This document shows positions 18,262-26,388 of a stretch of 64,000 nt of DNA, in pieces. The first letter of the stretch is position 1; every line of letters starts with the position of its first letter. This DNA is from JAGTVG01 sp963699805 (GTDB lineage: Bacteria > Bacteroidota > Bacteroidia > Cytophagales > Cyclobacteriaceae): the NCBI GenBank assembly GCA_963699805.1, contig CAVOVH010000002.1:1-64000 (forward strand), written 5' to 3'. A program made the translations under genes and the position numbers. Below the pieces are notes generated by a model, which saw only the letters and a program-made list of their open reading frames with translations, searched no databases and had not been told where the DNA came from.

Positions 18262-18301
18262 GCCCCGGTAATAACTCTCCTGAGTGAGCCGGGGTTTTTT
18301 A
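18262..18301 (+). terminator. Rho-independent terminator-like hairpin
   Basis: GCCCCGG and CCGGGG, followed by TTTTTT. Confidence 0.6.
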
Positions 18302-18314
18302 GTTTGAAGTAAAT

Positions 18315-18345
18315 TAAAAAAGCCTGGACAAATATCCAGGCTTTT
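18315..18345. terminator. Bidirectional terminator
   Basis: AAAAGCCTGG and CCAGGCTTTT, with an 8-base loop. It has runs of A and T on both sides, so it could work on either strand. Confidence 0.65.
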
Positions 18346-18526
18346 CACCTTAAACTCCTATCATGCCCTAATAGGAATATTGGTAATTCAACCTAATTAA
18401 AATTAATACATTTCCGAAAATTTATCAATAGTTATTTGATTGATAATCAATTTTTTGTAAATTATATTTTACACAAAAAATTGTGTAAAATTCAACCTAA
18501 TTTTTAACCCTTAAAATTTTACGATC

Positions 18527-18931
18527 ATGCCCGAAGGTATAATAAGAGATCCAAAACAAAATCCAGTAGAAAAAGAATTTGGAATTTTATGGATTCCAGA
18601 TATGGGGATTCATGTAAAGTATTACAAAAAAAAGAATAATCCGAAGAGATGGTTATTAGCCGGCACTATTGTCAAAGTAAAGGAAGATGATATTGTTCCA
18701 CTTGATGCTGTTCAATGGATAGACGGCATTCCTATATATGGAAAGATAGTTAAGGAAAAAAACATAGAACAGCTTCCCGACGACATTGAAAAAATGAAAC
18801 GAATGCCACTAATTCATAAATTCTATAAGCTATTAGAGGGAACTGATAAAACAGTTGAGGATATCATAGATGAGACAATACAAGAAGCCCAAAATAACAA
18901 TATTGATTATCGAAGCGAGGTATCTGATTAA
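18527..18931 (+). CDS. Hypothetical protein
   Basis: 134 residues, no signal or membrane segment, charged (many K, E, D). An N-terminal strand-rich part (FGILWIPDMGIHVKYYKKK) is followed by a helical acidic C-terminus. The ATG follows a purine-poor but AT-rich leader. Not recognised. Confidence 0.6.
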   Translation: MPEGIIRDPKQNPVEKEFGILWIPDMGIHVKYYKKKNNPKRWLLAGTIVKVKEDDIVPLDAVQWIDGIPIYGKIVKEKNIEQLPDDIEKMKRMPLIHKFYKLLEGTDKTVEDIIDETIQEAQNNNIDYRSEVSD

Positions 18932-19004
18932 ACGTCTATTATACGGCTAATTAAGATTGATTTATTATAATTGAATATCCTTTATTGGATAATATAGCTG
19001 GTTA

Positions 19005-19032
19005 AACCCTGGTATTCATTGCCGGGGTTTTT
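19005..19032 (+). terminator. Terminator-like repeat, copy c
   Basis: ACCCTGG, TATTCATTG, then CCGGGGTTTTT. It is preceded by ATATCCTTTATTGGATAAT, as in copy a. Confidence 0.55.
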
Positions 19033-19131
19033 GATTAGTAATAACTGGAAATGATTTTTTGTCATACAGGAACTTTCCAGAATTAAAAGTGTTTTATTAT
19101 TACAGGCAATAAGGCTGGAAACCAATAAAAA

Positions 19132-20163
19132 ATGAAAGCTCATTTTATTATTGTTCTAATACTAGTAATACTTACAGTATTTGAAGCCACAAAGAATCCT
19201 TCATATGCAGAATGCACGCCTATCCTGATAACACCCTCAGACGGTGCAGAATTGGACAATGGATGCAGCCACGGTTCAGATTTAGTAACATGGCAGTTTG
19301 ATTGGCAGGATTGTGAAGGAGCAACAAGATATCAACTTTATGTAAAGGGTGCAGCGGCTACTTACCCTGTAATTGATATAGATGACATAATAAATTCTGA
19401 ATACACAAATAGTTCATATGGTTATATTCTCGATAGAAACCGTTTCGATTGGATATGGAAAGTAAGAGCTATGGTTGATGGTGTATGGGGGCCTTGGTCA
19501 GAGGAATGGACTTTTGATGTAGAACTCTTGGATACTGATTGTGCAAGTATATGTAGGCCTGGATTATTATCCCCGATAAACGGAGCAGAATTAGATAACG
19601 GATGTAGTTTTTATTCCGATACAATCACATGGGAATTCGATTGGGAAGATTGCCCTGATGCCACAAAGTATCATTTGTATATTACTGATCAATATGAAAA
19701 ATGGCCTTTGGTTGATAACGATTCTATTTCTAATTCCTATTTTGTATATGCAGAAATTGCTTATTTACCTGCTCAGGGTCTTTCGGGATGGACGTGGAAA
19801 GTTAAGGCAATGGTCAATGGTGTATGGGGACTTTGGTCAGAAAAAAGGAATTTTGATGTAGAACCTTTGAATACCGATTGTATTACTGCTATTAATTCAT
19901 CAAATAGTAATAATTCACAAATTATTATATATCCCAATCCAATTCAAGATATAGTAATCCTTGAGTTGAATGATGGATTTAATACAGAAGAATTGGAGAT
20001 TCATTTGTATAGTTTAACCGGTTTGGAAATGATCAAAAAAAGCAAAGTTTTCATCAAGCAAAACAGTATAGAAGTAGATTTAAAAGGGATACCTGCTGGA
20101 TTGTATATTATGTTGATAGAGAACGAAAACAGCCTCTATAAATATAAATTGACGAAATTATAG
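19132..20163 (+). CDS. Type IX-secreted protein with two repeated modules
   Basis: 343 residues with a signal peptide (IVLILVILTVFEATKNPSYA). Two modules of about 115 residues (about 30-140 and 143-252) share P-S-D/P-I-N-GAELDNGC, then W-x-F-D-W-x-D-C, WKV(R/K)AMV(D/N)GVWG and a closing DTDC. These look like fibronectin/Ig-like modules with paired cysteines. The last 80 residues are a type A T9SS sorting domain (IIIYPNPIQDIVILEL, YSLTGLEM, GIPAGLYIMLI, ending YKLTKL). The protein is therefore sent across the outer membrane and probably anchored there. Ligand unknown. A terminator follows at 20194. Confidence 0.85.
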   Translation: MKAHFIIVLILVILTVFEATKNPSYAECTPILITPSDGAELDNGCSHGSDLVTWQFDWQDCEGATRYQLYVKGAAATYPVIDIDDIINSEYTNSSYGYILDRNRFDWIWKVRAMVDGVWGPWSEEWTFDVELLDTDCASICRPGLLSPINGAELDNGCSFYSDTITWEFDWEDCPDATKYHLYITDQYEKWPLVDNDSISNSYFVYAEIAYLPAQGLSGWTWKVKAMVNGVWGLWSEKRNFDVEPLNTDCITAINSSNSNNSQIIIYPNPIQDIVILELNDGFNTEELEIHLYSLTGLEMIKKSKVFIKQNSIEVDLKGIPAGLYIMLIENENSLYKYKLTKL

Positions 20164-20193
20164 ATGAACGCAAAACATTAAGAACTTTATCAT

Positions 20194-20224
20194 TACCCCT
20201 GCCACACGTGGTGGGGGTTTTATT
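20194..20224 (+). terminator. Rho-independent terminator
   Basis: ACCCCTGCCAC, ACGT, GGTGGGGGT and then a T-rich tail, just after the T9SS-secreted protein gene. Confidence 0.65.
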
Positions 20225-20452
20225 TACGATATATCTGTAGAAATAGATTTTCTTATTTCTACCTAATATTAACTTAAATCGTACACGCATTTGCAATTTT
20301 TAATACATAGAGGATATTTCACTATTTGATATTGCATTTGATAATAATTCTAAATGATTTGTAACAATATTCAATTTAAATTATGAGTCTCTACTATTAT
20401 CCCAAATAACATAATCGCGTAAAATCTGATAAGGGACCAAATAATTGTTGTC

Positions 20453-20911
20453 ATGAAAAAGTTAATGATAATTCCACTTATAATATATCCTCTCATTTTT
20501 AATTCATGTCATGAAAATGAAGTTGACGAAGATTTATACCACAAGGTTGTTGGACGATGGGAAATAGTTTGGTATCGGGATACTGGTTATGATGGCGATG
20601 AATTATTACACAACTATTATTTCAATAGCTCAGACGCTGTAGTATCTGATGATTACGAAAAAGCACTTCATTTCACGGATGATGGATTCATAAATTGGGA
20701 AAATAATTTAACTGGTGTTATCAAAGGAGGAGAGTTTGCGACTTGGGGGATAGAAAACAATTCCTTGAAAATCAATTATATGTATAGAAGTGGTACGGAT
20801 ACCGAAATATTTAAACTAACAAAAACAGAATTTCACTTTAAAATAACACTTGAATGGATGTCAGATTCAAGGCTTCAGAAAATGATATCGGAATTTGAAT
20901 TGATAAGATAA
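20453..20911 (+). CDS. Lipocalin-like lipoprotein
   Basis: 152 residues with a lipoprotein signal (IIYPLIFNSC; Cys about residue 19). The mature part has V-V-G-R-W-E-I-V-W-Y near its start and alternating strands, resembling the lipocalin-like (DUF4488/5004-type) Bacteroidota proteins. Probably periplasm-facing and membrane anchored. It is followed 13 bp later by another lipoprotein gene, likely the same transcript. Confidence 0.65.
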   Translation: MKKLMIIPLIIYPLIFNSCHENEVDEDLYHKVVGRWEIVWYRDTGYDGDELLHNYYFNSSDAVVSDDYEKALHFTDDGFINWENNLTGVIKGGEFATWGIENNSLKINYMYRSGTDTEIFKLTKTEFHFKITLEWMSDSRLQKMISEFELIR

Positions 20912-20924
20912 CCAATTTTAAGTC

Positions 20925-21329
20925 ATGATTAGATTTATATATTCATATCTAAAACCAATTGCTTTAATACTGGTTCTATCTATTTTATTTCAAGGATGTC
21001 AGATTTACCATAAATCAACTGCGACCCTTGATCAGGGTATTGATTCTGAACAAAAAGTGAAGGTGATTTTAGTTGATGGCAGTAAGTATTATTTTGATCA
21101 AATAAAAATTGATGGTGATATTTTATATGGAGTCAATAATATACATAATCAATTCAAAAATACACTTTTATATAGAGATCAGATCAAATATATATATCTA
21201 TTTGACTCAGCTAAAAGTAAAAAAAGAACGCATATATTAATTCCCGTAATAATTTGCGGGGGGATTATTTTGTTAATCGGCTATGGGATTTATAGTTTTT
21301 CAAATACTGATTGGCTGTCCTGGGATTAG
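20925..21329 (+). CDS. Small lipoprotein, paralogue 1
   Basis: 134 residues. Signal ALILVLSILFQGC, then a strand-rich domain (VKVILVDGSKYYFDQIKIDG) of the kind found after 'x-I-x-T-x-D-G' in envelope stress lipoproteins. One C-terminal transmembrane helix (IPVIICGGIILLIGYGI). Closely resembles the gene at 21536. Unknown function. Confidence 0.65.
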   Translation: MIRFIYSYLKPIALILVLSILFQGCQIYHKSTATLDQGIDSEQKVKVILVDGSKYYFDQIKIDGDILYGVNNIHNQFKNTLLYRDQIKYIYLFDSAKSKKRTHILIPVIICGGIILLIGYGIYSFSNTDWLSWD

Positions 21330-21420
21330 GATTATTCAATTATTCAAAAATACATTATAATCTATTTGCTATTTCCGGATGCTCTTTCAAAAACTTCTTG
21401 AAATCTTCCAGGCTGGTAAA

Positions 21421-21447
21421 CCCTGGTGATTATTGCCAGGGTTTTTT
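21421..21447 (+). terminator. Terminator-like repeat, copy d
   Basis: CCCTGG, TGATTATTG, CCAGGG, TTTTTT. Separates the two lipoprotein paralogues. Confidence 0.6.
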
Positions 21448-21535
21448 ATTTGCAAAAATTGCAAAATTCTAACGTAGGGAAGGGAACCATAAAAATTGAT
21501 GAAACGTTCACTATATGTATATATTTTTTTATGCT

Positions 21536-21916
21536 ATGATACGTTATCGATCTTTTTTCAGGCCAGTTGCTTTAATACTGGTTCTAATTATTTTATTTCA
21601 AGGGTGTACGATTTATCAAAAAAAGAGTGTTAGCCAAGAGCAAGCATTTGAATCAAGTCGGAAAGTAAAAATTATTACCGTTGATAACCGAAAAATGTAT
21701 TTTACTAAGATTGAAATCGAAAATAATGTTTTATTTGGGGTAAAGCGAATAAAGGGTGAGTCATTCAGAATAATTATACCAATTCATGATATCAAAGAAA
21801 TTCATCTTCCAAATAAAACAGCAAATCGGATTATAGCAGCACTAATAGTTGTTGGTATTGTAGTCATTCCTTATACTATCATTCTGATAGGATTATCACA
21901 CCTTTCATGGCAGTAA
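21536..21916 (+). CDS. Small lipoprotein, paralogue 2
   Basis: 127 residues from the ATG at 21536. An upstream ATG at 21515 would add seven residues and spoil the signal. The signal ALILVLIILFQGC is nearly identical to paralogue 1, followed by KVKIITVDNRKMYFTKIEIE and a C-terminal membrane helix. The two genes are a tandem duplication with a terminator between them. The IS3 element IS-B begins 24 bp after the stop. Confidence 0.65.
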   Translation: MIRYRSFFRPVALILVLIILFQGCTIYQKKSVSQEQAFESSRKVKIITVDNRKMYFTKIEIENNVLFGVKRIKGESFRIIIPIHDIKEIHLPNKTANRIIAALIVVGIVVIPYTIILIGLSHLSWQ

Positions 21917-22003
21917 AATCCTTTTCTTACAGATCCTAATGAAAGCTTCCCTAAAAACAGAAGCATTTAAAATTAGAGTTTAAATGTTAAATTTAGGAAA
22001 GCA

Positions 22004-22270
22004 ATGAAAAAAAGTAAGCACACAGAATCACAGATCATCTCGATCCTAAAGGAACAGGAATCGGGGATGAAAGTCGCGGATATATGCCGTCAGCACGGTA
22101 TCAGTCAGGCGACCTTTTTTAAATGGAAGAGTAAGTACAGTGGCATAGAAGTGAACCAACTCAAGAAAATGAAGGAACTGGAAGCAGAGCTGGCTCAGTA
22201 CAAGAAGATGTATGCCGAGCTTGCCTTTCAAAATACGGTGTTGAAGGATGTGATCGAAAAAAAGCTTTAA
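22004..22270 (+). CDS. IS3 transposase OrfA
   Basis: 88 residues. Helix-turn-helix (VADICRQHGISQATFFKWKS) and coiled coil (MKELEAELAQYKKMYAEL), typical of the IS407/IS51-type subgroup. It ends in an A7G slippery stretch (about 22257-22264), at which a -1 frameshift leads directly into the OrfB frame (KKALRPAEKRELVGYA). Confidence 0.9.
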   Translation: MKKSKHTESQIISILKEQESGMKVADICRQHGISQATFFKWKSKYSGIEVNQLKKMKELEAELAQYKKMYAELAFQNTVLKDVIEKKL

Positions 22271-22320
22271 GGCCTGCGGAAAAAAGAGAACTGGTCGGGT
22301 ATGCTCATGAGGAATTCAGG

Positions 22321-23190
22321 ATGAGTATCCGACAGGCCTGTCTGCTATTCAGTATTTGCATATCAGTATTTTACTACCGACCAAAACCCAACGATGATCC
22401 ATTCATTGAACAGGAACTTCGTGGGATGGCTGAACGGCACAATCGATGGGGTTTCTGGATGATGTATTACCGCCTTCGTAAACTGGGGTATGCCTGGAAT
22501 CATAAGCGGGTTTATCGGGTATATACTGCGATGAAGCTGAATCTTCGTCGTAAGCACAAGAAACGTCTTCCTGGCCGGATTAAAGAGCCTTTGGTGCAGC
22601 CATTGTATCCCAATATGAACTGGAGTATGGACTTCATGCATGATGGTCTGATCAATGGAAGGAAATTCCGTTGTTTTAATGTGATTGACGATTTCAATCG
22701 TGAAGCATTGAACATTACCATTGATACCAGCATTACCTCACGGCGTGTGATTAAAGAGCTTGAAACACTGATCGGTTGGCGTGGAAAACCCGAACAGCTA
22801 CGCGTGGATAATGGTCCGGAATTTATCGCACAGGCACTGGAAGAGTGGTGTGAGAGAAATGGGATAAAGCTATTGTTTATCCAGAAAGGGAAGCCCTCAC
22901 AAAACGGATACGTGGAACGGTTCAATCGATCCTTCCGCGAGGAAGTTCTGGACAACTATGCCTTCGATACTCTGGGAGAGGCTCGTGCATTGGCTCATGC
23001 CTGGATATGGGTGTACAATCACGAGCGACCACACAGCGCTTTGCGATATCATGCACCTTATGAATTCCTATTGAAATATGGAAAACTCGACCCTGAACTG
23101 GGTACTTCAAACCTGAAGGAAGAGTTTCCCACATTTCAACAGGACAATAACAACAATTGGAAAAATTTAATATCTTATGCTTCTAAATAG
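22321..23190 (+). CDS. IS3 transposase OrfB, DDE integrase
   Basis: 289 residues from the ATG; translated by frameshift it starts about 20 residues earlier. rve-type domain with MNWSMDFMHDGL (first D), LRVDNGPEFIAQAL (second D) and NGYVERFNRSFREEVLD (E). Ends with NHERPHSALRY. Intact, so the element may be active. Confidence 0.92.
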   Translation: MSIRQACLLFSICISVFYYRPKPNDDPFIEQELRGMAERHNRWGFWMMYYRLRKLGYAWNHKRVYRVYTAMKLNLRRKHKKRLPGRIKEPLVQPLYPNMNWSMDFMHDGLINGRKFRCFNVIDDFNREALNITIDTSITSRRVIKELETLIGWRGKPEQLRVDNGPEFIAQALEEWCERNGIKLLFIQKGKPSQNGYVERFNRSFREEVLDNYAFDTLGEARALAHAWIWVYNHERPHSALRYHAPYEFLLKYGKLDPELGTSNLKEEFPTFQQDNNNNWKNLISYASK

Positions 23191-23202
23191 GGGAAGCTTT
23201 CA

Positions 23203-23701
23203 AGTGTACCTGGATTAGTATTAACTCCGAAACGCACTACTGGCCATAGGCGAAAAAGTTAGCGGTAAGCCATCGGGCATCTGCCTGATTATTAATATCT
23301 TTATCATTGTCCTACATGTATTTAAGGGCCAAGGGTTTTGTTCCCACCTTCGGTACTATATTGTTTTTGAATAAGTGAATAAATGAATAAGATGAATAAG
23401 TGAATGAGAGAATGAGAGAATGAGCGCCTGCTTTCGCCATGACTTTGACAGGTAAAATGATTGAATGATTTTTTGGGAGCGATAGAAATAGGACAAATTC
23501 CGGGGAAATAAAAACAAGCATTGACCAAATAATGGAAAGAGTTTGTTAAAATTTGAGTTGTTAACTACATCTGATTACAAAAGATATTCTGCCATTGAAC
23601 ATCCACTCTAGGTAAATTTTTGAATATCTAAATCTAAAATTATATCTTTAATAAAAAGATTAGAAGGCAAGACTTCTGAGACTTCAATACAAATTAAATC
23701 T
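23203..23701. other. Intergenic region with short tandem repeat
   Basis: No gene. A degenerate GAATAAGT/GAATGAGA tandem repeat lies at about 23369-23428. The rest is AT-rich. Confidence 0.5.
23369..23428. repeat. Degenerate 8-bp tandem repeat
   Basis: Units GAATAAGT, GAATAAAT, GAATAAGAT, GAATGAGA in a row. Slippage-prone simple sequence. Confidence 0.65.
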
Positions 23702-24472
23702 ATGAAATTCAGTTTATACAAAGCAATTTGCTTCGCACTTTTTCTGTTCATTGCCTCTTTATATCCTCAGACCGCAAAAACTCAGGATTCAATACCAGAC
23801 ATGAAAATTCTGAAAAATACGGTCAAGACTAATCTCACAAATCCGATGATTTTCGGACAAGACTGTTATAGTATTGGATACGAAAGAACCATTGGGAACC
23901 ATCAGTCTTTTTCGATAGATATAGGCCGGTTTGCGTTCCCCAGGATTTTCAGCATCAATACTGATTCGGTAAAAGATATTAGCTCAAGTACACACAGCAA
24001 AGGATTTCATATAAGTGGCGACTATAGGTTTTATCTGTCAAAAGAGAATAAGTATCATGCTCCCCGCGGAGTATATATCGGACCTTATGTCTCATACAAT
24101 ACTTACAGCCGTGAATTTAAACTTTCAGCCGACACGGAAGCATTTACAGGAGACTTAAATGCTAATTTCAAGTTCAGAGTTGCCTCCCTGGGTTTCCAGT
24201 TGGGATATCAGTTTATTTTCTGGAAAAGGGTTTCCCTTGATATGATATTATTCGGGCCGGGTATAGCCACCTATAAACTTAAAGCCGGGCTGGACACAAC
24301 GCTGGACCCTGACCAGGAAGCGGAAGTGTTCAAAAAAATAAATGAAAAGCTGCAGGAAAAAATACCCGGCTACAGTCTGGTTATTGAACCGGGATCGTTT
24401 GAAAAGACAGGCGTAAATAGCACAACAAGTCTTGGATTCAGATATGTTGTAATGCTAGGATTCAGGTTTTAG
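23702..24472 (+). CDS. Outer-membrane beta-barrel-like protein (DUF3575-like)
   Basis: 256 residues with signal peptide IASLYPQTAKTQ. The mature part (KILKNTVKTNLTNPMIFG, YSIGYERTIGNHQSFSIDIG) and YRFYLSKENKYHAPRGVYIG match the DUF3575-type barrel proteins of Bacteroidota: alternating aromatic strands and a final F-R-F. A helical insert lies around 195-230. Role unknown, probably structural. Monocistronic. Confidence 0.7.
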   Translation: MKFSLYKAICFALFLFIASLYPQTAKTQDSIPDMKILKNTVKTNLTNPMIFGQDCYSIGYERTIGNHQSFSIDIGRFAFPRIFSINTDSVKDISSSTHSKGFHISGDYRFYLSKENKYHAPRGVYIGPYVSYNTYSREFKLSADTEAFTGDLNANFKFRVASLGFQLGYQFIFWKRVSLDMILFGPGIATYKLKAGLDTTLDPDQEAEVFKKINEKLQEKIPGYSLVIEPGSFEKTGVNSTTSLGFRYVVMLGFRF

Positions 24473-24862
24473 AAAATGACCTAGAAAAACAAAGACATTC
24501 CACTGGCATAAGTCGTAAGGTTGAATTTTGGGCAAGAAGGACTTTTGCCATCAATTTATTCCATACCTTATATTAAAATCCAATAGTAAGTATATGAAAA
24601 AAATCCCTTACTCCCTGGAACCCACAAAAAGTATGGGGAAGATTGTGTTATGGAGGGGAAAATGCCATGAATACACGCATATATGCCTTTGAGAGCGTAT
24701 AGGAGATGGTTGCAATGATGGGACGAATATTTGTATTTTTTGAAAGTCAACATATCCAGGTAATTGAGAATTGCTTCTATTGGTACGATTTCTTAACTTG
24801 ACGTAATCGTCTCAATGAAAACTATTTATTAGTACTAAGCCATTGATATAGATCAAAGGATT
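24473..24862. other. Intergenic region, nothing recognised
   Basis: 390 bp of AT-rich sequence with no gene, repeat or RNA recognised. Confidence 0.4.
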
Positions 24863-26347
24863 ATGAAGAAGCAATTAATTCTGAAGTGCCTGCTAATGAT
24901 TTTAATTATATCAATTGGCAGATCGGGTTTTTCGCAGAACTCAATTACAAATACATGGCCACAGTTCAGGGGGATAAATTGTTCGGGTGTTGCCCATCCC
25001 GATCAGAATCCACCAATTGATTTGGGATCGGATAATAAAATAGTCTGGAAAATACCGATTATTTCCGGTGCGTCTTCACCGTGCATCTGGGCTGATAAAA
25101 TCTTCTTAACCGGGTTTGATAAAGAAAAGCAACAGCTCCAGGTATTGAGCTATAATAGATTGAACGGCAATCTGATCTGGAATCGGATTGTACCGGCAAA
25201 GGAAATCGAACCATATCATGCATCAGGCAATCCTGCCGATGCAACACCGGTCACTGACGGTGAAAGGATTTACGTTCATTTCGGATCTTATGGATTGTTG
25301 TGCTATGATTTTGAAGGCAATGTGGTTTGGACGAAAGAAATTCCTGTGAACACTGACAAATTCGGTACGGGAACATCACCAATCCTGGCAGATAACCTGG
25401 TTATCCTGATGGTACGACGACTCGCCACGAAGGAGCGCTATCTTCTCGCACTGGATAGCAGGAGTGGCGAACAAGTCTGGAAACAGACATTTTTGGAGGC
25501 AGGATATTCAACCCCGATTATTTGGGGTAATGACGTGGTTGTTCATTGTGAAGGTTTTATAGCCGGCTATCGTATTGAGGATGGGTCCAGGAGCTGGTAT
25601 GTTTTGGTTCGAACGCATGGTGAAAGTACGCCCATTGTACATGAAGATATATTGTATGTAAACGCCTGGCATTATCTAGGGCATCTGATTTTTCGCAAAG
25701 AAATACCAGGATTGAATGAATTTTTAATTAAATATGACTCAAACCAAGACTCACTCATCAGCAGACAGGAATTTTCAGGGGAGTTATTTATGTCAAATCA
25801 ATCTAAAAATGAGGGTATGTCAAATAACACAGATGGTGATCATGAAAAGATCTGGACTTGGTTTGATATGGATAAAGACGATTTTCTTGATAAGCTGGAA
25901 TTAGAAAGATATCTGAATTTTTTTATTGCCATTGATCAAGGTATTTTGGCTTTCAAACCAGGCGGGAAGGGAGATATATCTTCAAGTCATTTATTATGGA
26001 GAGAAACAGAAAATGTTGCTGAAGTACCTTCACCTCTCTGCTACAAAAATCGAATTTATATTGTTAAAAACGGTGGTTTTTTCAGTTGCGTTGATGCTTT
26101 GACGGGAACGCTTATTTACAAAACACGAGTAAAAGGAACCGGTCCTTATTTTGCCTCTCCTGTTGCAGCCAATAACCACATCTATGTCGCTTCACATAAT
26201 GGGAAAGTTGTTGTTTTTGCAGCTGGTGATGAAATGAAAGAATTATCCAACAACAATCTGACGGAAAAGATTCTGGCCACTCCTGCAATTGTAGATAATA
26301 AACTTTACCTCCGAACAGATAAACATCTGTACGCTTTTGAAGATTGA
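24863..26347 (+). CDS. PQQ-like beta-propeller protein with EF-hand insert
   Basis: 494 residues with a signal peptide ending ISIGRSGFSQ. Propeller of outer-membrane-assembly/quinoprotein type: W-P-Q-F-R-G-I-N-C-S-G-V-A opening (typical of PQQ-repeat proteins in planctomycetes and Bacteroidota), then repeats such as YNRLNGNLIWNR, LDSRSGEQVWKQTF, VDALTGTLIYKTR. Between blades (about residues 285-350) sits a pair of calcium-binding EF-hands: YDSNQDSLISRQEF and FDMDKDDFLDKLEL. No cofactor ligands could be assigned. Ends facing the convergent cyclase gene at 26389. Confidence 0.8.
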   Translation: MKKQLILKCLLMILIISIGRSGFSQNSITNTWPQFRGINCSGVAHPDQNPPIDLGSDNKIVWKIPIISGASSPCIWADKIFLTGFDKEKQQLQVLSYNRLNGNLIWNRIVPAKEIEPYHASGNPADATPVTDGERIYVHFGSYGLLCYDFEGNVVWTKEIPVNTDKFGTGTSPILADNLVILMVRRLATKERYLLALDSRSGEQVWKQTFLEAGYSTPIIWGNDVVVHCEGFIAGYRIEDGSRSWYVLVRTHGESTPIVHEDILYVNAWHYLGHLIFRKEIPGLNEFLIKYDSNQDSLISRQEFSGELFMSNQSKNEGMSNNTDGDHEKIWTWFDMDKDDFLDKLELERYLNFFIAIDQGILAFKPGGKGDISSSHLLWRETENVAEVPSPLCYKNRIYIVKNGGFFSCVDALTGTLIYKTRVKGTGPYFASPVAANNHIYVASHNGKVVVFAAGDEMKELSNNNLTEKILATPAIVDNKLYLRTDKHLYAFED

Positions 26348-26388
26348 GTTTTATTCACCACTTTAGTCAGGAGTTGGAAGGTTGAAAA

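Larger units (their letters stand above)
17908..18526. other. Intergenic region with terminators and shared 27-bp element
   Basis: It carries a 27-bp stretch (18032-18058) that recurs at 21913-21939, two terminator hairpins at 18262-18301 and 18315-18345, and then an AT-rich promoter-like stretch before the gene at 18527. Confidence 0.5.
21940..23202 (+). mobile_element. IS3-family insertion sequence (IS-B)
   Basis: 1263 bp. Terminal inverted repeats start TGAAAGCTTCCC at both ends and continue with GAAGCAT. Contains orfA and orfB. Different subgroup from IS-A. Its left end abuts the 27-bp element shared with 18032-18058. Confidence 0.9.
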
